Positions 52,050 through 60,634 of a stretch of 64,000 bases of DNA are shown piece after piece; the stretch's first letter is position 1; each line of letters begins with the position of its first letter. The notes under the pieces are model-generated. The model did no database searches, was not told the origin of the DNA, and saw only the letters and a list, made by a program, of their open reading frames with translations. The position numbers and the translations under genes were made by a program. Origin of the DNA: Halapricum desulfuricans (GTDB lineage: Archaea > Halobacteriota > Halobacteria > Halobacteriales > Haloarculaceae); the NCBI RefSeq assembly GCF_017094505.1, contig NZ_CP064787.1:1426001-1490000 (forward strand). Reading direction: 5' to 3'.

Positions 52050-52961
52050 ATGACGGACGTAGCGATCATCGGTGGCGGACCGGCTGGATTGAGCGCAGCG
52101 GTGTATACGGCACGTGCGGATCAGGAGACGCTCGTGTTCGACAAGGGCGATGGAACGACGGAGAACGTCGACTTCATGGAGAACGTCTACGGCTTCCCGG
52201 AGGGCGCGACGGGTCCGGAACTCGTCGAGGTCGGTCGCGATCAGGCGACCAAGTTCGGGGCGGAGATCGTCAACGAGGAGGTCGTCCGCGTCGCCGAGGA
52301 AGGCGACGGCTACCTCGTCGAGACGGAGGCCGACGAGTACGAGGTCCGCGGGGTCATCCTCGCGACGGGCGCGTCCTACGAGTCGCCGGCGATCCCCCAC
52401 GTCGACGACTACGAGGGCAAGGGCGTCTCCTACTGTGTCGAGTGTGACGCCTTCTTCTACAAGGACTCGCCGGTCGGCATGGTCGGCGCGGGCAACTACG
52501 CCGCCAAGGAGGCGATGATGATGCTGGATTACACCGACGACGTCCGCGTGCTGACCAACGGCAACGACCTCGAGATGGACGAGGTGCTGCAGGAACAACT
52601 GCAAGAGGAAGGCATCGAGATCATCACCGAACCCGTTGATCACATCGTCGGCGACGAGATGGTCGAGGGCGTCGAACTCGACGGCGGCGACGTCATCGAA
52701 CTCGAAGGGCTGTTCGTCGCGCTCGGCGCAGCCGGTGGCGCGGACATCGCCGACATGCTCGGGATCCCGCGAGACGGATCGTATCTCGACGTCGACGAGG
52801 ACCAGTTCACCGGCGTCGACCGGGTCTACGCTGCCGGCGACCTCACCGGCGGCCAGCGTCAGGTCAACGTCTCCGTCGGCGAAGGGACGACGGCCGCGAT
52901 CAACCTGCTGGAGGACTTCCGCGGCGGCGAGTACGTCGACTACAAGAAGATCGAAGCCTAG
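52050..52961 (+). CDS. trxB: thioredoxin reductase (NAD(P)/FAD disulfide oxidoreductase)
   Basis: This 303-residue flavoprotein has the FAD loop GGGPAGLS (residues 7-14), the redox pair C129/C132 in CVECDAFF, an NAD(P) loop VGMVGAGNYAAKEA, and the C-terminal FAD motif VYAAGDLTGG. It reduces thioredoxin or a related disulfide. A TATA-like gatttatct (about 52014-52022) lies at about -27 of ATG 52050. The longer upstream frame is rejected. It converges with the flippase gene. Confidence 0.94.
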   Translation: MTDVAIIGGGPAGLSAAVYTARADQETLVFDKGDGTTENVDFMENVYGFPEGATGPELVEVGRDQATKFGAEIVNEEVVRVAEEGDGYLVETEADEYEVRGVILATGASYESPAIPHVDDYEGKGVSYCVECDAFFYKDSPVGMVGAGNYAAKEAMMMLDYTDDVRVLTNGNDLEMDEVLQEQLQEEGIEIITEPVDHIVGDEMVEGVELDGGDVIELEGLFVALGAAGGADIADMLGIPRDGSYLDVDEDQFTGVDRVYAAGDLTGGQRQVNVSVGEGTTAAINLLEDFRGGEYVDYKKIEA

Positions 52962-52967
52962 AGCGGT

Positions 52968-54494
52968 TCACCGCGCCAGCGTCTCCGCGATCGTTTCACG
53001 GTACTGCGTTGCCAGTTCCGCGACGACGAGTCTGTCCCGTGGATCGAGACCAACGAGGAACAGCGCGAGCAGGTAGCTCGCAAGTCCCATAGCCGTCCCG
53101 ACTGCGACAGCAGCCGGACCGGACAGCGACGCCCGCACTGCGAGCATCGCCGCGACCATCACACCCCCGGCGGCCAGCGGTCGCAGGAACGACCGATCGA
53201 ACGGGAACAGTCCCTCGAACCGGCGGAGCAACAGCACCTGCAGCCCGTTCTGTGTGGCGATCGCCAGCGACGTGCCGAGGGCCGCGCCGACCAGGCCGTA
53301 TCTGACGGTGAACGCGTAGGTCAGCGCGACGTTCAGCACGGCCAGCAGCCAGTCCAGCGCCATCCGGGCGTACTGGTGGTCGGTCATCATCAGCAACCAG
53401 CCAGTCGCGCCGACGGCGCTGCCGACGAACACGCCGCCGAGATACACGACCAGCGGAACGTACCCACGTGCGTACGTCGAGCCGAAGACGACGAGCAGTC
53501 GCTCCCCGTAGACGCCGAGCACGGCGAGAAACGGCACCACCGTCGTGACGATGAGTCGGGTGATCGACGAGTAGACGGCGTTCAACGTGCCCATGCGGTC
53601 GTCGGCGTACAGGTCCGAGGCGACCGGCGGCAACAGCTGATTGAACGACAACAGCGGGATCCAGGTGATCGAGATCAACACGAGCACGACGTTGTACGTC
53701 CCGGCGTCGACAGTCGTCAACAGCGCGCCGACCAGCAGGATGTCGACCCGGTTTTGAAACACCTTCCCGAGGCTGCTCATCGCGACCGGTCCGGCGTGGT
53801 TATAGAAGCGTCTCGCCTCGCCGCGAATCCCGCGAATTCGCGGAACGATGCCGGTCGAACGGACCGACGCGGGGACGCCGAGGACGACCACAGCGAGCAT
53901 GCAGGCGACGATCGCGCCCGCGACGCCGACGACCGAATAGCCCAGCGCCAGCGCGATCGCTGCGCCGGCGAGTCGCGCCGACGGTCGCAGGAGCTTGTTG
54001 AACAGGACTTCCCCGCGTGCGGAGCCGATCGCCCGGAACGTCGCCGCGATAACCATCACGAGCCCGAAGAGCCCGACGAGCAGTCCGAACAGCCGCAGCG
54101 CCGGCACGAACGACGGTTCGATAGCGAGGCGCGCCTCGAGCACCGGAGCGAGCGCCCAGAGACCGATCGCGAAGGCGACTCCGAACCCGAGCGTCGTCAC
54201 GTAGGCCAGTCCGACCACGCGAGAGCGCTCTTCGGCGTCCTCGGCCGCGGGGAGAAACCGCTGGAGCGCGGGGACGCTCCCGAACGTGACCAGCCGCGTC
54301 AGGACCTGCGCGATCCGCCAGGCCAGCGCGTACACCCCGTAGGCGACGGGACCGAGTCCGCGTGCGAGGACGAACTCGGTCGCGGTCGACAGGGCTCGCT
54401 GGGCCGACACGGCCCCGGAGGTGACGACGGCACCGTGGGCGATCGTGACAAGCGCGCCTCGTTCGGGCTCGTCGATGTCGGAATCTCGTGGCAC
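52968..54494 (-). CDS. polysaccharide/lipid flippase (MATE-Wzx type)
   Basis: The 508-residue protein has about 13-14 hydrophobic segments and the RfbX/Wzx opening SAQRALSTATEFVLARGLGPVAYGVYALAWRI. Such proteins flip lipid-linked oligosaccharides for surface glycans. It starts with a GTG at 54494, 4 bp after the nuoN stop, so it is probably read from the nuo transcript. No glycosyltransferase is adjacent, so its donor is not clear. Confidence 0.88.
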   Translation of the reverse strand: MPRDSDIDEPERGALVTIAHGAVVTSGAVSAQRALSTATEFVLARGLGPVAYGVYALAWRIAQVLTRLVTFGSVPALQRFLPAAEDAEERSRVVGLAYVTTLGFGVAFAIGLWALAPVLEARLAIEPSFVPALRLFGLLVGLFGLVMVIAATFRAIGSARGEVLFNKLLRPSARLAGAAIALALGYSVVGVAGAIVACMLAVVVLGVPASVRSTGIVPRIRGIRGEARRFYNHAGPVAMSSLGKVFQNRVDILLVGALLTTVDAGTYNVVLVLISITWIPLLSFNQLLPPVASDLYADDRMGTLNAVYSSITRLIVTTVVPFLAVLGVYGERLLVVFGSTYARGYVPLVVYLGGVFVGSAVGATGWLLMMTDHQYARMALDWLLAVLNVALTYAFTVRYGLVGAALGTSLAIATQNGLQVLLLRRFEGLFPFDRSFLRPLAAGGVMVAAMLAVRASLSGPAAVAVGTAMGLASYLLALFLVGLDPRDRLVVAELATQYRETIAETLAR

Positions 54495-54498
54495 GCGA

Positions 54499-56019
54499 TC
54501 AGAGCAGTGCGCCGACGGCGGCGATCGCTTCCTCCGCGACGATACCGAACCCGGGCAACAGCAGGACCGTCACGACGGCCGCGCCGACGACCGCGGCGTA
54601 GATGCCGGTCGGGTAGGAGTCGATCTCCCGGGGGGTCTCGGGCGTCTCGATCCACAGCGCCTTGACGAGCCGCGAGTAGTAGTACAGGCTCAGCGCGCTG
54701 TTGATCAGCGCGATGACGACCAGCCACCACAGGCCGGCTCCGATCACGCCCATGAAGAGGACGTACTTCGAGAGGAAGCCCGCGCCGACGGGCAGCCCGG
54801 CCAGACTGAACAGGAAGACCGTCATCGCGACGGAGGCGATCGGCGCGTCCCGCCAGAGCCCGTTGTAGTCCTCGAACCGTCGGCCGACGCCCCAGTACTC
54901 GGCCAGCGCGACGAACAGGAACGCGCCGGTGTTCATGAACCCGTAGACCAGCAGGTGCAGCATGCCGGCACCGAGCACGAGGCTGTCGTTGCTCACGCCC
55001 GCGAGCAGGCCCTCCGTGCCTGTGCCCGAGAACGCGGCCAGCGCCATCAGGACGTACCCCGCGTGGCCGATCGAGGAGTAGGCCAACATTCGCTTGACCT
55101 TCTCCTGGGTGGCGGCCGCGAAGTTACCCAGCGTCATCGTCACGACCGACAGGACCAGGAACGCCAGCGTCCAGTCGAAGGTCCCCGAGACCGCCTCGAG
55201 CGGGAACGCGACGGTGAACGCGCGGAACGCGAGCACGAACCCGGCCGCCTTCGAGGCCGAGGAGAGGAAACCGGCGATCGGCGCGGGCGCGCCCTCGTAG
55301 GCCTCGGGTGCCCAGAAGTGGAACGGGACGGCCGCGGTCTTGAACGCGACGCCGCCGATGACCATCAGGATGCCGAGTCCGAGGATTCCAGGTCCGCCGG
55401 TGAGCGCGTCAGCGGCGATCGCCTCGGCGATCAGGTCGAACCGCATCACGCCCGTCGCACCGTAGACGAGGCTGATCCCGTAGACGAAGATCGCCGAGGA
55501 CAGCGCGCCGACAAGGAAGTACTTCAGGCCGGCCTCGACGGAGCCGCGGTTGTGCTTGAGATAAGCCACGAGCGCGTAGGACGGCAGCGAGACGAGTTCG
55601 ACGGCGACGAACGCGGCGGCAAGGCTGTTCGCTGAGGCGACCATCGCCATCCCGGTCGCCGCCAGGAAGACCAGCGAGTAGTACTCCGCCTGATAGGGCT
55701 CGTCGGCGATGTAATCGTGACTGCCGAGCACGACGAGGGCGGTCACGCTGCCGAACAGCGCCGTGAAGAACAGGCTCATCTCGTCGACGACATACGCGCT
55801 GTCGAACAGTTCGACGGACACGCCCTCCGCGAGGAACCAGCCCGAGAGCACTACGGCGGCCAGCGATCCGACCAGCCCGACACCGGTCAGGACCGTCAGG
55901 CTCAGCGAGTCCGATTCCGGCTCGATACTGTCGAGCAGGAACAGCGCCAGCGCCGTCACGGCAAAGGCGAGCATCGGTGCCAGCGCAGCCAAGTCAGGGA
56001 GATTGACGAGCGGATCCAT
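54499..56019 (-). CDS. nuoN: NADH dehydrogenase-like complex, subunit N
   Basis: This 506-residue protein is an antiporter-like subunit of complex I with about 14 transmembrane segments. Conserved parts are KHNRGSVEAGLKYFLVGALSS and the Lys/Glu/His membrane charges expected of proton-pumping subunits (SSASKAAGFV, YSSIGHAGYVLMAL). Its start overlaps the nuoM stop by 1 bp. The haloarchaeal complex lacks NuoE/F/G and accepts electrons from an unknown donor. Confidence 0.93.
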   Translation of the reverse strand: MDPLVNLPDLAALAPMLAFAVTALALFLLDSIEPESDSLSLTVLTGVGLVGSLAAVVLSGWFLAEGVSVELFDSAYVVDEMSLFFTALFGSVTALVVLGSHDYIADEPYQAEYYSLVFLAATGMAMVASANSLAAAFVAVELVSLPSYALVAYLKHNRGSVEAGLKYFLVGALSSAIFVYGISLVYGATGVMRFDLIAEAIAADALTGGPGILGLGILMVIGGVAFKTAAVPFHFWAPEAYEGAPAPIAGFLSSASKAAGFVLAFRAFTVAFPLEAVSGTFDWTLAFLVLSVVTMTLGNFAAATQEKVKRMLAYSSIGHAGYVLMALAAFSGTGTEGLLAGVSNDSLVLGAGMLHLLVYGFMNTGAFLFVALAEYWGVGRRFEDYNGLWRDAPIASVAMTVFLFSLAGLPVGAGFLSKYVLFMGVIGAGLWWLVVIALINSALSLYYYSRLVKALWIETPETPREIDSYPTGIYAAVVGAAVVTVLLLPGFGIVAEEAIAAVGALL

Positions 56020-57554
56020 CAGACACCACCTCCGAGGCTATCGACGATCGGATCGATCGCGTCCTGGATCATCCCCATGAAGAGGTCGGGATTGACTCCG
56101 AGGACGATCACGCAGGCGAGCAGGACGGCCAGCGGCGCGACGTCGTGCAGCGGCGCGCGACCGACCTCGTAGTCGGTTCCGAGGTCGAACTCCCCGAAGA
56201 GCGTGCGCTGCATGGCCCACAGCAGGTAGCCCGCCACGATGACGATACCGAACATCGCCGCGGCCGTGAACAGCGGCGCGGCCGAGAGGTACGGCGCGTC
56301 GAAGGATCCGAGGAAGACGAACACCTCGGCGGCGAAGCCGCTCATCAGCGGCAGCCCCATGTAGCCGAAGGCGGCGGCGACGAAGATCCCGACCGTCCAG
56401 GGCATCCGGTCGGCCATCCCAGACATGTCGCCGACCATCCGGGTGTGGGTCTCGTTGTAGATGACGCCGACGACCATGAACATCAGCCCGGAGATGAATC
56501 CGTGGCTGATCATCTGGAAGGTCGCCCCGCCGATCCCGTAGGTCGTGTACGCGACCAGTCCGAGGATGACATAGCCCATCGAGGAGATCGAGGAGTAGGC
56601 CACGATTCGCTTGAGGTCCTGCTGGGCGAGCGCGAGCATCGCGCCGTAGATCACGCTGATCACGGCGATCGCGGCGATGATCTCGGCGTAGTCGGTCGCG
56701 ACGTCGGGAAGCATCGTGAAGTTGAACCGCAGCAGGGCGTAGGTCCCCATCTTCAGCAGCACGCCGGCCAAAAGCACCGACACCGGCGTCGGGGCCTCGA
56801 CGTGGGCGTCCGGAAGCCACGTGTGAACGGGGACGACCGGGACCTTCACCGCGAACCCGAAGAACATCAGCGCGAACGCGAACACCTTGACCGTCTCGGG
56901 GGCGAATCCGGCGATCGAGCCGACGGCACCGCCGGCCTGCAGCGCCTGTGCGACCTCGGGCAGGCCGAGCGTCGTCACGCTGTCGCCCATCGCGAACACG
57001 AGCGTCAGGAACCCGACGAACATGATCAGGCTCGCGACGTTCGTGTAGACGAAGAACTTGATCGCCGCGTACTTGCGGCGCGGGCCGCCCCAGACGGCGA
57101 TCAGGAAGTACATCGGCACGAGGACGACCTCCCAGAAGACGAACCACAGGAAGAAGTCAAGCGCCGCGAACACGCCGAGCAGCCCGAACTCGAGCAGGAG
57201 CACGAGCCCGTAGAACTGCGACTCGCGCTCGTCGATCGGCGTCCAGGCGCTGACGATCGCCGCGGTCGTCAGGATCGTCGTCAGCACGACCAGCGGCAGG
57301 CTCACGCCGTCCAGTCCGACGTGCCACTGGAGCGTGTAACCGATGTCCATCCACTCGATCGTCGTCTCGTAGGCGATCTCGCCGCCGTCGAGCAGGGCGT
57401 TGCCGCTCCCCTCGAAGTCCAGCCACAGCCAGAGACTGCCGACAAGCGGCAGGAGACTGAGCGCGGCCGCGAGTTTCCCGGCGTACCGGTCGGGGGCGAA
57501 CGCCACCACGCCGGCAGCCAGAAGCGTCGCGACCAGCAGCGCTTCGATCAACAT
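56019..57554 (-). CDS. nuoM: NADH dehydrogenase-like complex, subunit M
   Basis: The 511-residue protein is an antiporter-like subunit with about 14 helices. The charged motif VHTWLPDAHVEAPTPVSVLLAGVLLKMG and FISGLMFMVVG are typical of NuoM. ATG 57554 (MLIEALLVATLL) overlaps the nuoL stop; an upstream arginine-rich frame is not coding. It forms part of the proton-translocating arm. Confidence 0.94.
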   Translation of the reverse strand: MLIEALLVATLLAAGVVAFAPDRYAGKLAAALSLLPLVGSLWLWLDFEGSGNALLDGGEIAYETTIEWMDIGYTLQWHVGLDGVSLPLVVLTTILTTAAIVSAWTPIDERESQFYGLVLLLEFGLLGVFAALDFFLWFVFWEVVLVPMYFLIAVWGGPRRKYAAIKFFVYTNVASLIMFVGFLTLVFAMGDSVTTLGLPEVAQALQAGGAVGSIAGFAPETVKVFAFALMFFGFAVKVPVVPVHTWLPDAHVEAPTPVSVLLAGVLLKMGTYALLRFNFTMLPDVATDYAEIIAAIAVISVIYGAMLALAQQDLKRIVAYSSISSMGYVILGLVAYTTYGIGGATFQMISHGFISGLMFMVVGVIYNETHTRMVGDMSGMADRMPWTVGIFVAAAFGYMGLPLMSGFAAEVFVFLGSFDAPYLSAAPLFTAAAMFGIVIVAGYLLWAMQRTLFGEFDLGTDYEVGRAPLHDVAPLAVLLACVIVLGVNPDLFMGMIQDAIDPIVDSLGGGV

Positions 57555-59605
57555 CAGAACCACCCCCCCGTGACGCCGAAGAAGGCAACGAGCAAGACCA
57601 GCCCCAGCGTCAGCAGGGCGACGTAGTTGCGCACGACGCCGGTCTGGATCCGCCGCACGCCGCGTCCGGCTGCGCGGCTCGCGGTGCTGATCCCGTCGAC
57701 GACGCCGTCGATGATTCCCTGATCGAACGTGTCGGCGGCTTTCGCGGCCGGGACCGTCAGTCCCGTCGCGAGCCACACCTGGAACTCGTCCTGGTAGTAG
57801 TTGTGCATGAGAAGCGTCTTGACGCGACCGAGTCTGTCAGTGTGCTCGACCGGCTCGGGCACGTTGTACAGCCGGTAGGCCAGCCCGGCACCCGCAAGCG
57901 CCAGTCCAAGCGAGAGTCCCGCCGAAACCAGCAGGCCGGTCGTGCCGATGTCGGCCGCCCCGTAGCCCGCGAACGCCTCGGTCTCCAGCAGTTCCGCGTA
58001 GTGGTGAACGCCGGTCAGGTACGACGCCGGCCCGGCATCGAGGAACTGATGGAGGAAGTCGATGTCCGCGTCGGTCAGTTTCTTGATCGGGACCATATTG
58101 ATCGCGCCCAGCGTCGCCGCGAGGACGCCCAGCACGACCAGCGGGCCCTTGACGTTCCAGCGGACCGGCTCGGGGTCCGCAGCGAGGTCGGTCCGGGGTT
58201 CGCCGTGGAAGGTGAGAAAGACCATCCGGAAGGTGTAGAAGCCGGTGAACGCGACCGCGAGCAGCCCCATGGCGTACCCTCCGAGCAGGAGCGGGCTCTC
58301 GCCCAGTCCGTGGACGAGCGTCTCGTAGAGCACCTCGTCTTTCGACCAGAAGCCCGCGAACGGGAAGATCCCCGCGAGCGCGAGCGACCCCGACAGGAAC
58401 GTCCAGTAGGTGACCGGCATCCTCTCTTTCAGGCCGCCCATGTCCCACATGTTCTCGTTGTGGTGCATGGCGATGATGACCGACCCGGCACCGAGAAAGA
58501 GCAGGGCCTTGAACACGGCGTGGGTCGTCAGGTGGAACACGGCGGCGACGTAGCCGCCGCCGCCCAGCGCGAGCATCATGTACCCGTACTGGGAGATGGT
58601 CGAATAGGCCAGCACCTGCTTGAGTTCCTGTTTGACGACGCCCATCGTCGCCGCGAACAGGGCGGTGAACCCACCGATGAAGGCGATGACGCCGAGCGCG
58701 GTCGGCGAGAGCGCGTAGAAGCCGTACATCCGGGCGACGAGGAAGACGCCGGCCGCGACCATCGTCGCCGCGTGGATCAGCGCCGAGACGGGCGTGGGGC
58801 CTTCCATCGCGTCGGGCAGCCACGTATGTAGCGGGAACTGCGCGGATTTGCCGATCACGCCGCCGAGCACGAGCAGGCCGACGACGGTGAACCACGCCTG
58901 TTCGCCGAGCCCGAGGAACGTGTTGACGGCGTGTTCGCCCTGCAGGGCCTGTTCGGCCAAACGTGGGAAGCTCTCGCTGCCGGCGAACGCGCCGGTCCCG
59001 AACGTCGCGAAGATCGCGACGACGCCCACGAGGAAGAAGTAGTCCCCGAACCGGGTGACGATGAACGCCTTTTTTGCGGCGCTTGGCGGGCCGGCCTCGC
59101 GGAACCAGAAGCCGATCAGCAGGTACGAACAGAGCCCGACCAGTTCGAAGAACATGAACGCCATCAGGATGTTGCTGGCGAACACGAAGGCGAGCATCGA
59201 GAAGCTGAACAGGCCGAGGCCGGCGTAATACCGCGGCAGTCCGGTCTCGCCCTCGTCGTTCATGTAGCCCAGCGAGAAGACGTGCACGAGGAACGAAATG
59301 AGCGAGACGACGACCAGCATGAGCGCCGAGAGCGGGTCGACCAGCACGCCCAGTTCCAGGGAGAAGGGGGCCGAACTGCTCCCCTCGAGGAACGTGTACA
59401 GCGTCTCGTTGTAGCCCGCGTCGGCACCGTCACTGGTCGCGACCGTCAGCGCCACGAGCAGCGACAGCACCAGCGAGCCGCCGGTCGCGGCGATTCCAGC
59501 CAGCGCGCCTTTCTTGGGCAGATATTTGCCCGCGAACAGCGCGACGACGAACGATACCAGCGGCAAGAGTGCGATCGCCGGAACGAGATCGTATACCCAG
59601 GTCAT
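57554..59605 (-). CDS. nuoL: NADH dehydrogenase-like complex, subunit L
   Basis: This 683-residue protein is the largest antiporter-like subunit, with about 16 segments and the long lateral helix C-terminus. HTWLPDAMEGPTPVSALIHAATMVAAGVFL and ATMGVVKQELKQVLAYSTISQYGYM are characteristic. It is 1 bp from nuoK and overlaps nuoM. Confidence 0.95.
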   Translation of the reverse strand: MTWVYDLVPAIALLPLVSFVVALFAGKYLPKKGALAGIAATGGSLVLSLLVALTVATSDGADAGYNETLYTFLEGSSSAPFSLELGVLVDPLSALMLVVVSLISFLVHVFSLGYMNDEGETGLPRYYAGLGLFSFSMLAFVFASNILMAFMFFELVGLCSYLLIGFWFREAGPPSAAKKAFIVTRFGDYFFLVGVVAIFATFGTGAFAGSESFPRLAEQALQGEHAVNTFLGLGEQAWFTVVGLLVLGGVIGKSAQFPLHTWLPDAMEGPTPVSALIHAATMVAAGVFLVARMYGFYALSPTALGVIAFIGGFTALFAATMGVVKQELKQVLAYSTISQYGYMMLALGGGGYVAAVFHLTTHAVFKALLFLGAGSVIIAMHHNENMWDMGGLKERMPVTYWTFLSGSLALAGIFPFAGFWSKDEVLYETLVHGLGESPLLLGGYAMGLLAVAFTGFYTFRMVFLTFHGEPRTDLAADPEPVRWNVKGPLVVLGVLAATLGAINMVPIKKLTDADIDFLHQFLDAGPASYLTGVHHYAELLETEAFAGYGAADIGTTGLLVSAGLSLGLALAGAGLAYRLYNVPEPVEHTDRLGRVKTLLMHNYYQDEFQVWLATGLTVPAAKAADTFDQGIIDGVVDGISTASRAAGRGVRRIQTGVVRNYVALLTLGLVLLVAFFGVTGGWF

Positions 59606-59606
59606 G

Positions 59607-59909
59607 TTACCACCGCATCGTCGTTGGAACGGTCACGTCGATCGTCTCGAAGTTGCGATACAACACGAGGATGATCCCCAGGCCGATAGCCACCTCGGCC
59701 GCGGCCAGCGCCATGCCGAACAGGGCGAAGACCTGCCCGGTGAGGTTGCCGTGCTGGAGCGAGAACGCGACGAGGTTGACGTTCGCGGCGTTAAGCATCA
59801 ACTCGACGGACATCAGATAGATCAGCGCGTTCTCCCGGAGCAGGATCCCGAGCAGGCCGATCGAGAAGACCCCGGCCGACAGCAGCAGGTACCACTGGGT
59901 CTCGATCAC
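59607..59909 (-). CDS. nuoK: NADH dehydrogenase-like complex, subunit K
   Basis: The 100-residue protein has three transmembrane helices, with LIYLMSVELMLNAANVNLVAF carrying the conserved membrane Glu. The length is normal for NuoK. It overlaps nuoJ2 by 4 bp and is 1 bp from nuoL, so translation is coupled. Confidence 0.94.
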   Translation of the reverse strand: MIETQWYLLLSAGVFSIGLLGILLRENALIYLMSVELMLNAANVNLVAFSLQHGNLTGQVFALFGMALAAAEVAIGLGIILVLYRNFETIDVTVPTTMRW

Positions 59910-60205
59910 GACTCGTCACCTCCCTCCTCGCGTCGGGCCAGCAGGATCGCGCCGTCGAGCGCCGCGTCGAGCACGACCGCGATCGCCAGGAACGCGAACA
60001 GGAACCCTTCGGTCACGAGCGACGACTGATCGACGAGATCGAACAGCGCGTAGCCGATGCCCTCCATGACGCTGGCCCCCGCTTCGAATCCCGCGGGACC
60101 CTCGAATCCGGCGGTCAGGAAGACGGCCGCGAGCACGCCGAACAGCGCGAGCGCGGCCACGCCCGGCAACAGGTCGAGGTCTTCGGCCAGCCGCGGGCGG
60201 TTCAT
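59906..60205 (-). CDS. nuoJ2: NADH dehydrogenase-like complex, subunit J2
   Basis: The 99-residue protein is the second half of a split NuoJ, the split being usual in haloarchaea. It has hydrophobic segments near residues 15-31 and 66-86. Its start overlaps the nuoJ1 end and its own end overlaps nuoK. Confidence 0.88.
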   Translation of the reverse strand: MNRPRLAEDLDLLPGVAALALFGVLAAVFLTAGFEGPAGFEAGASVMEGIGYALFDLVDQSSLVTEGFLFAFLAIAVVLDAALDGAILLARREEGGDES

Positions 60206-60474
60206 GCGACCACCTCACTGTCGTCCGCGTCTGTTTGTCTGCGCGTGAGCATCACGGCGAAGGTGATCAGGATGAGGACCCCGCCGACGTACACGAGGAC
60301 CTGCATCACTGCCAGGAACGGCGCTTGCGCCAGCACGAAGTGGACGGCGACGCTCAGAAGCGCCATTCCGAGCAACAGCGCCGAGTGCCACACGTCACGC
60401 ACCAACACGACGCCCAGACTGGATCCGAGCGTGACGAGGGCAAACAGCGCAAAAGCGAGTGTCTCATACACCAT
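60202..60474 (-). CDS. nuoJ1: NADH dehydrogenase-like complex, subunit J1
   Basis: The 90-residue protein is the N-terminal half of NuoJ with three helices, including VLYVGGVLILITFAVML-type segment QVLVYVGGVLILITF. ATG 60474 (MVYETLAFALF) is used instead of an ATG 12 bp upstream. It is the first gene of the transcript: the next gene upstream is cdc48, not nuoI, so nuoA-I must be elsewhere. A TATA-like box at 60501-60512 is spaced for a leaderless start. Confidence 0.9.
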   Translation of the reverse strand: MVYETLAFALFALVTLGSSLGVVLVRDVWHSALLLGMALLSVAVHFVLAQAPFLAVMQVLVYVGGVLILITFAVMLTRRQTDADDSEVVA

Positions 60475-60500
60475 ACTACCGGCCACTCCGGCCGGACGCC

Positions 60501-60512
60501 CTTTGAAGATTA
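60501..60512 (-). promoter_or_regulatory. promoter of the nuoJ1-N (and flippase) operon
   Basis: On the reverse strand AATCTTCAAAG lies about 27-38 bp before the nuoJ1 ATG. A palindromic ccggccactccggccgg sits between this box and the ATG (60479-60495). Confidence 0.45.
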
Positions 60513-60634
60513 CTGTCTCAACGCGGGCCTATCGACAACTAGTAGCAATATTTTCCCGGTTCGTGACAGTTGTCACCACCGACAGCGCCATTTCGATCGT
60601 CTGGAGACGGGGAATTCCTGTCGACCTGACGCCC

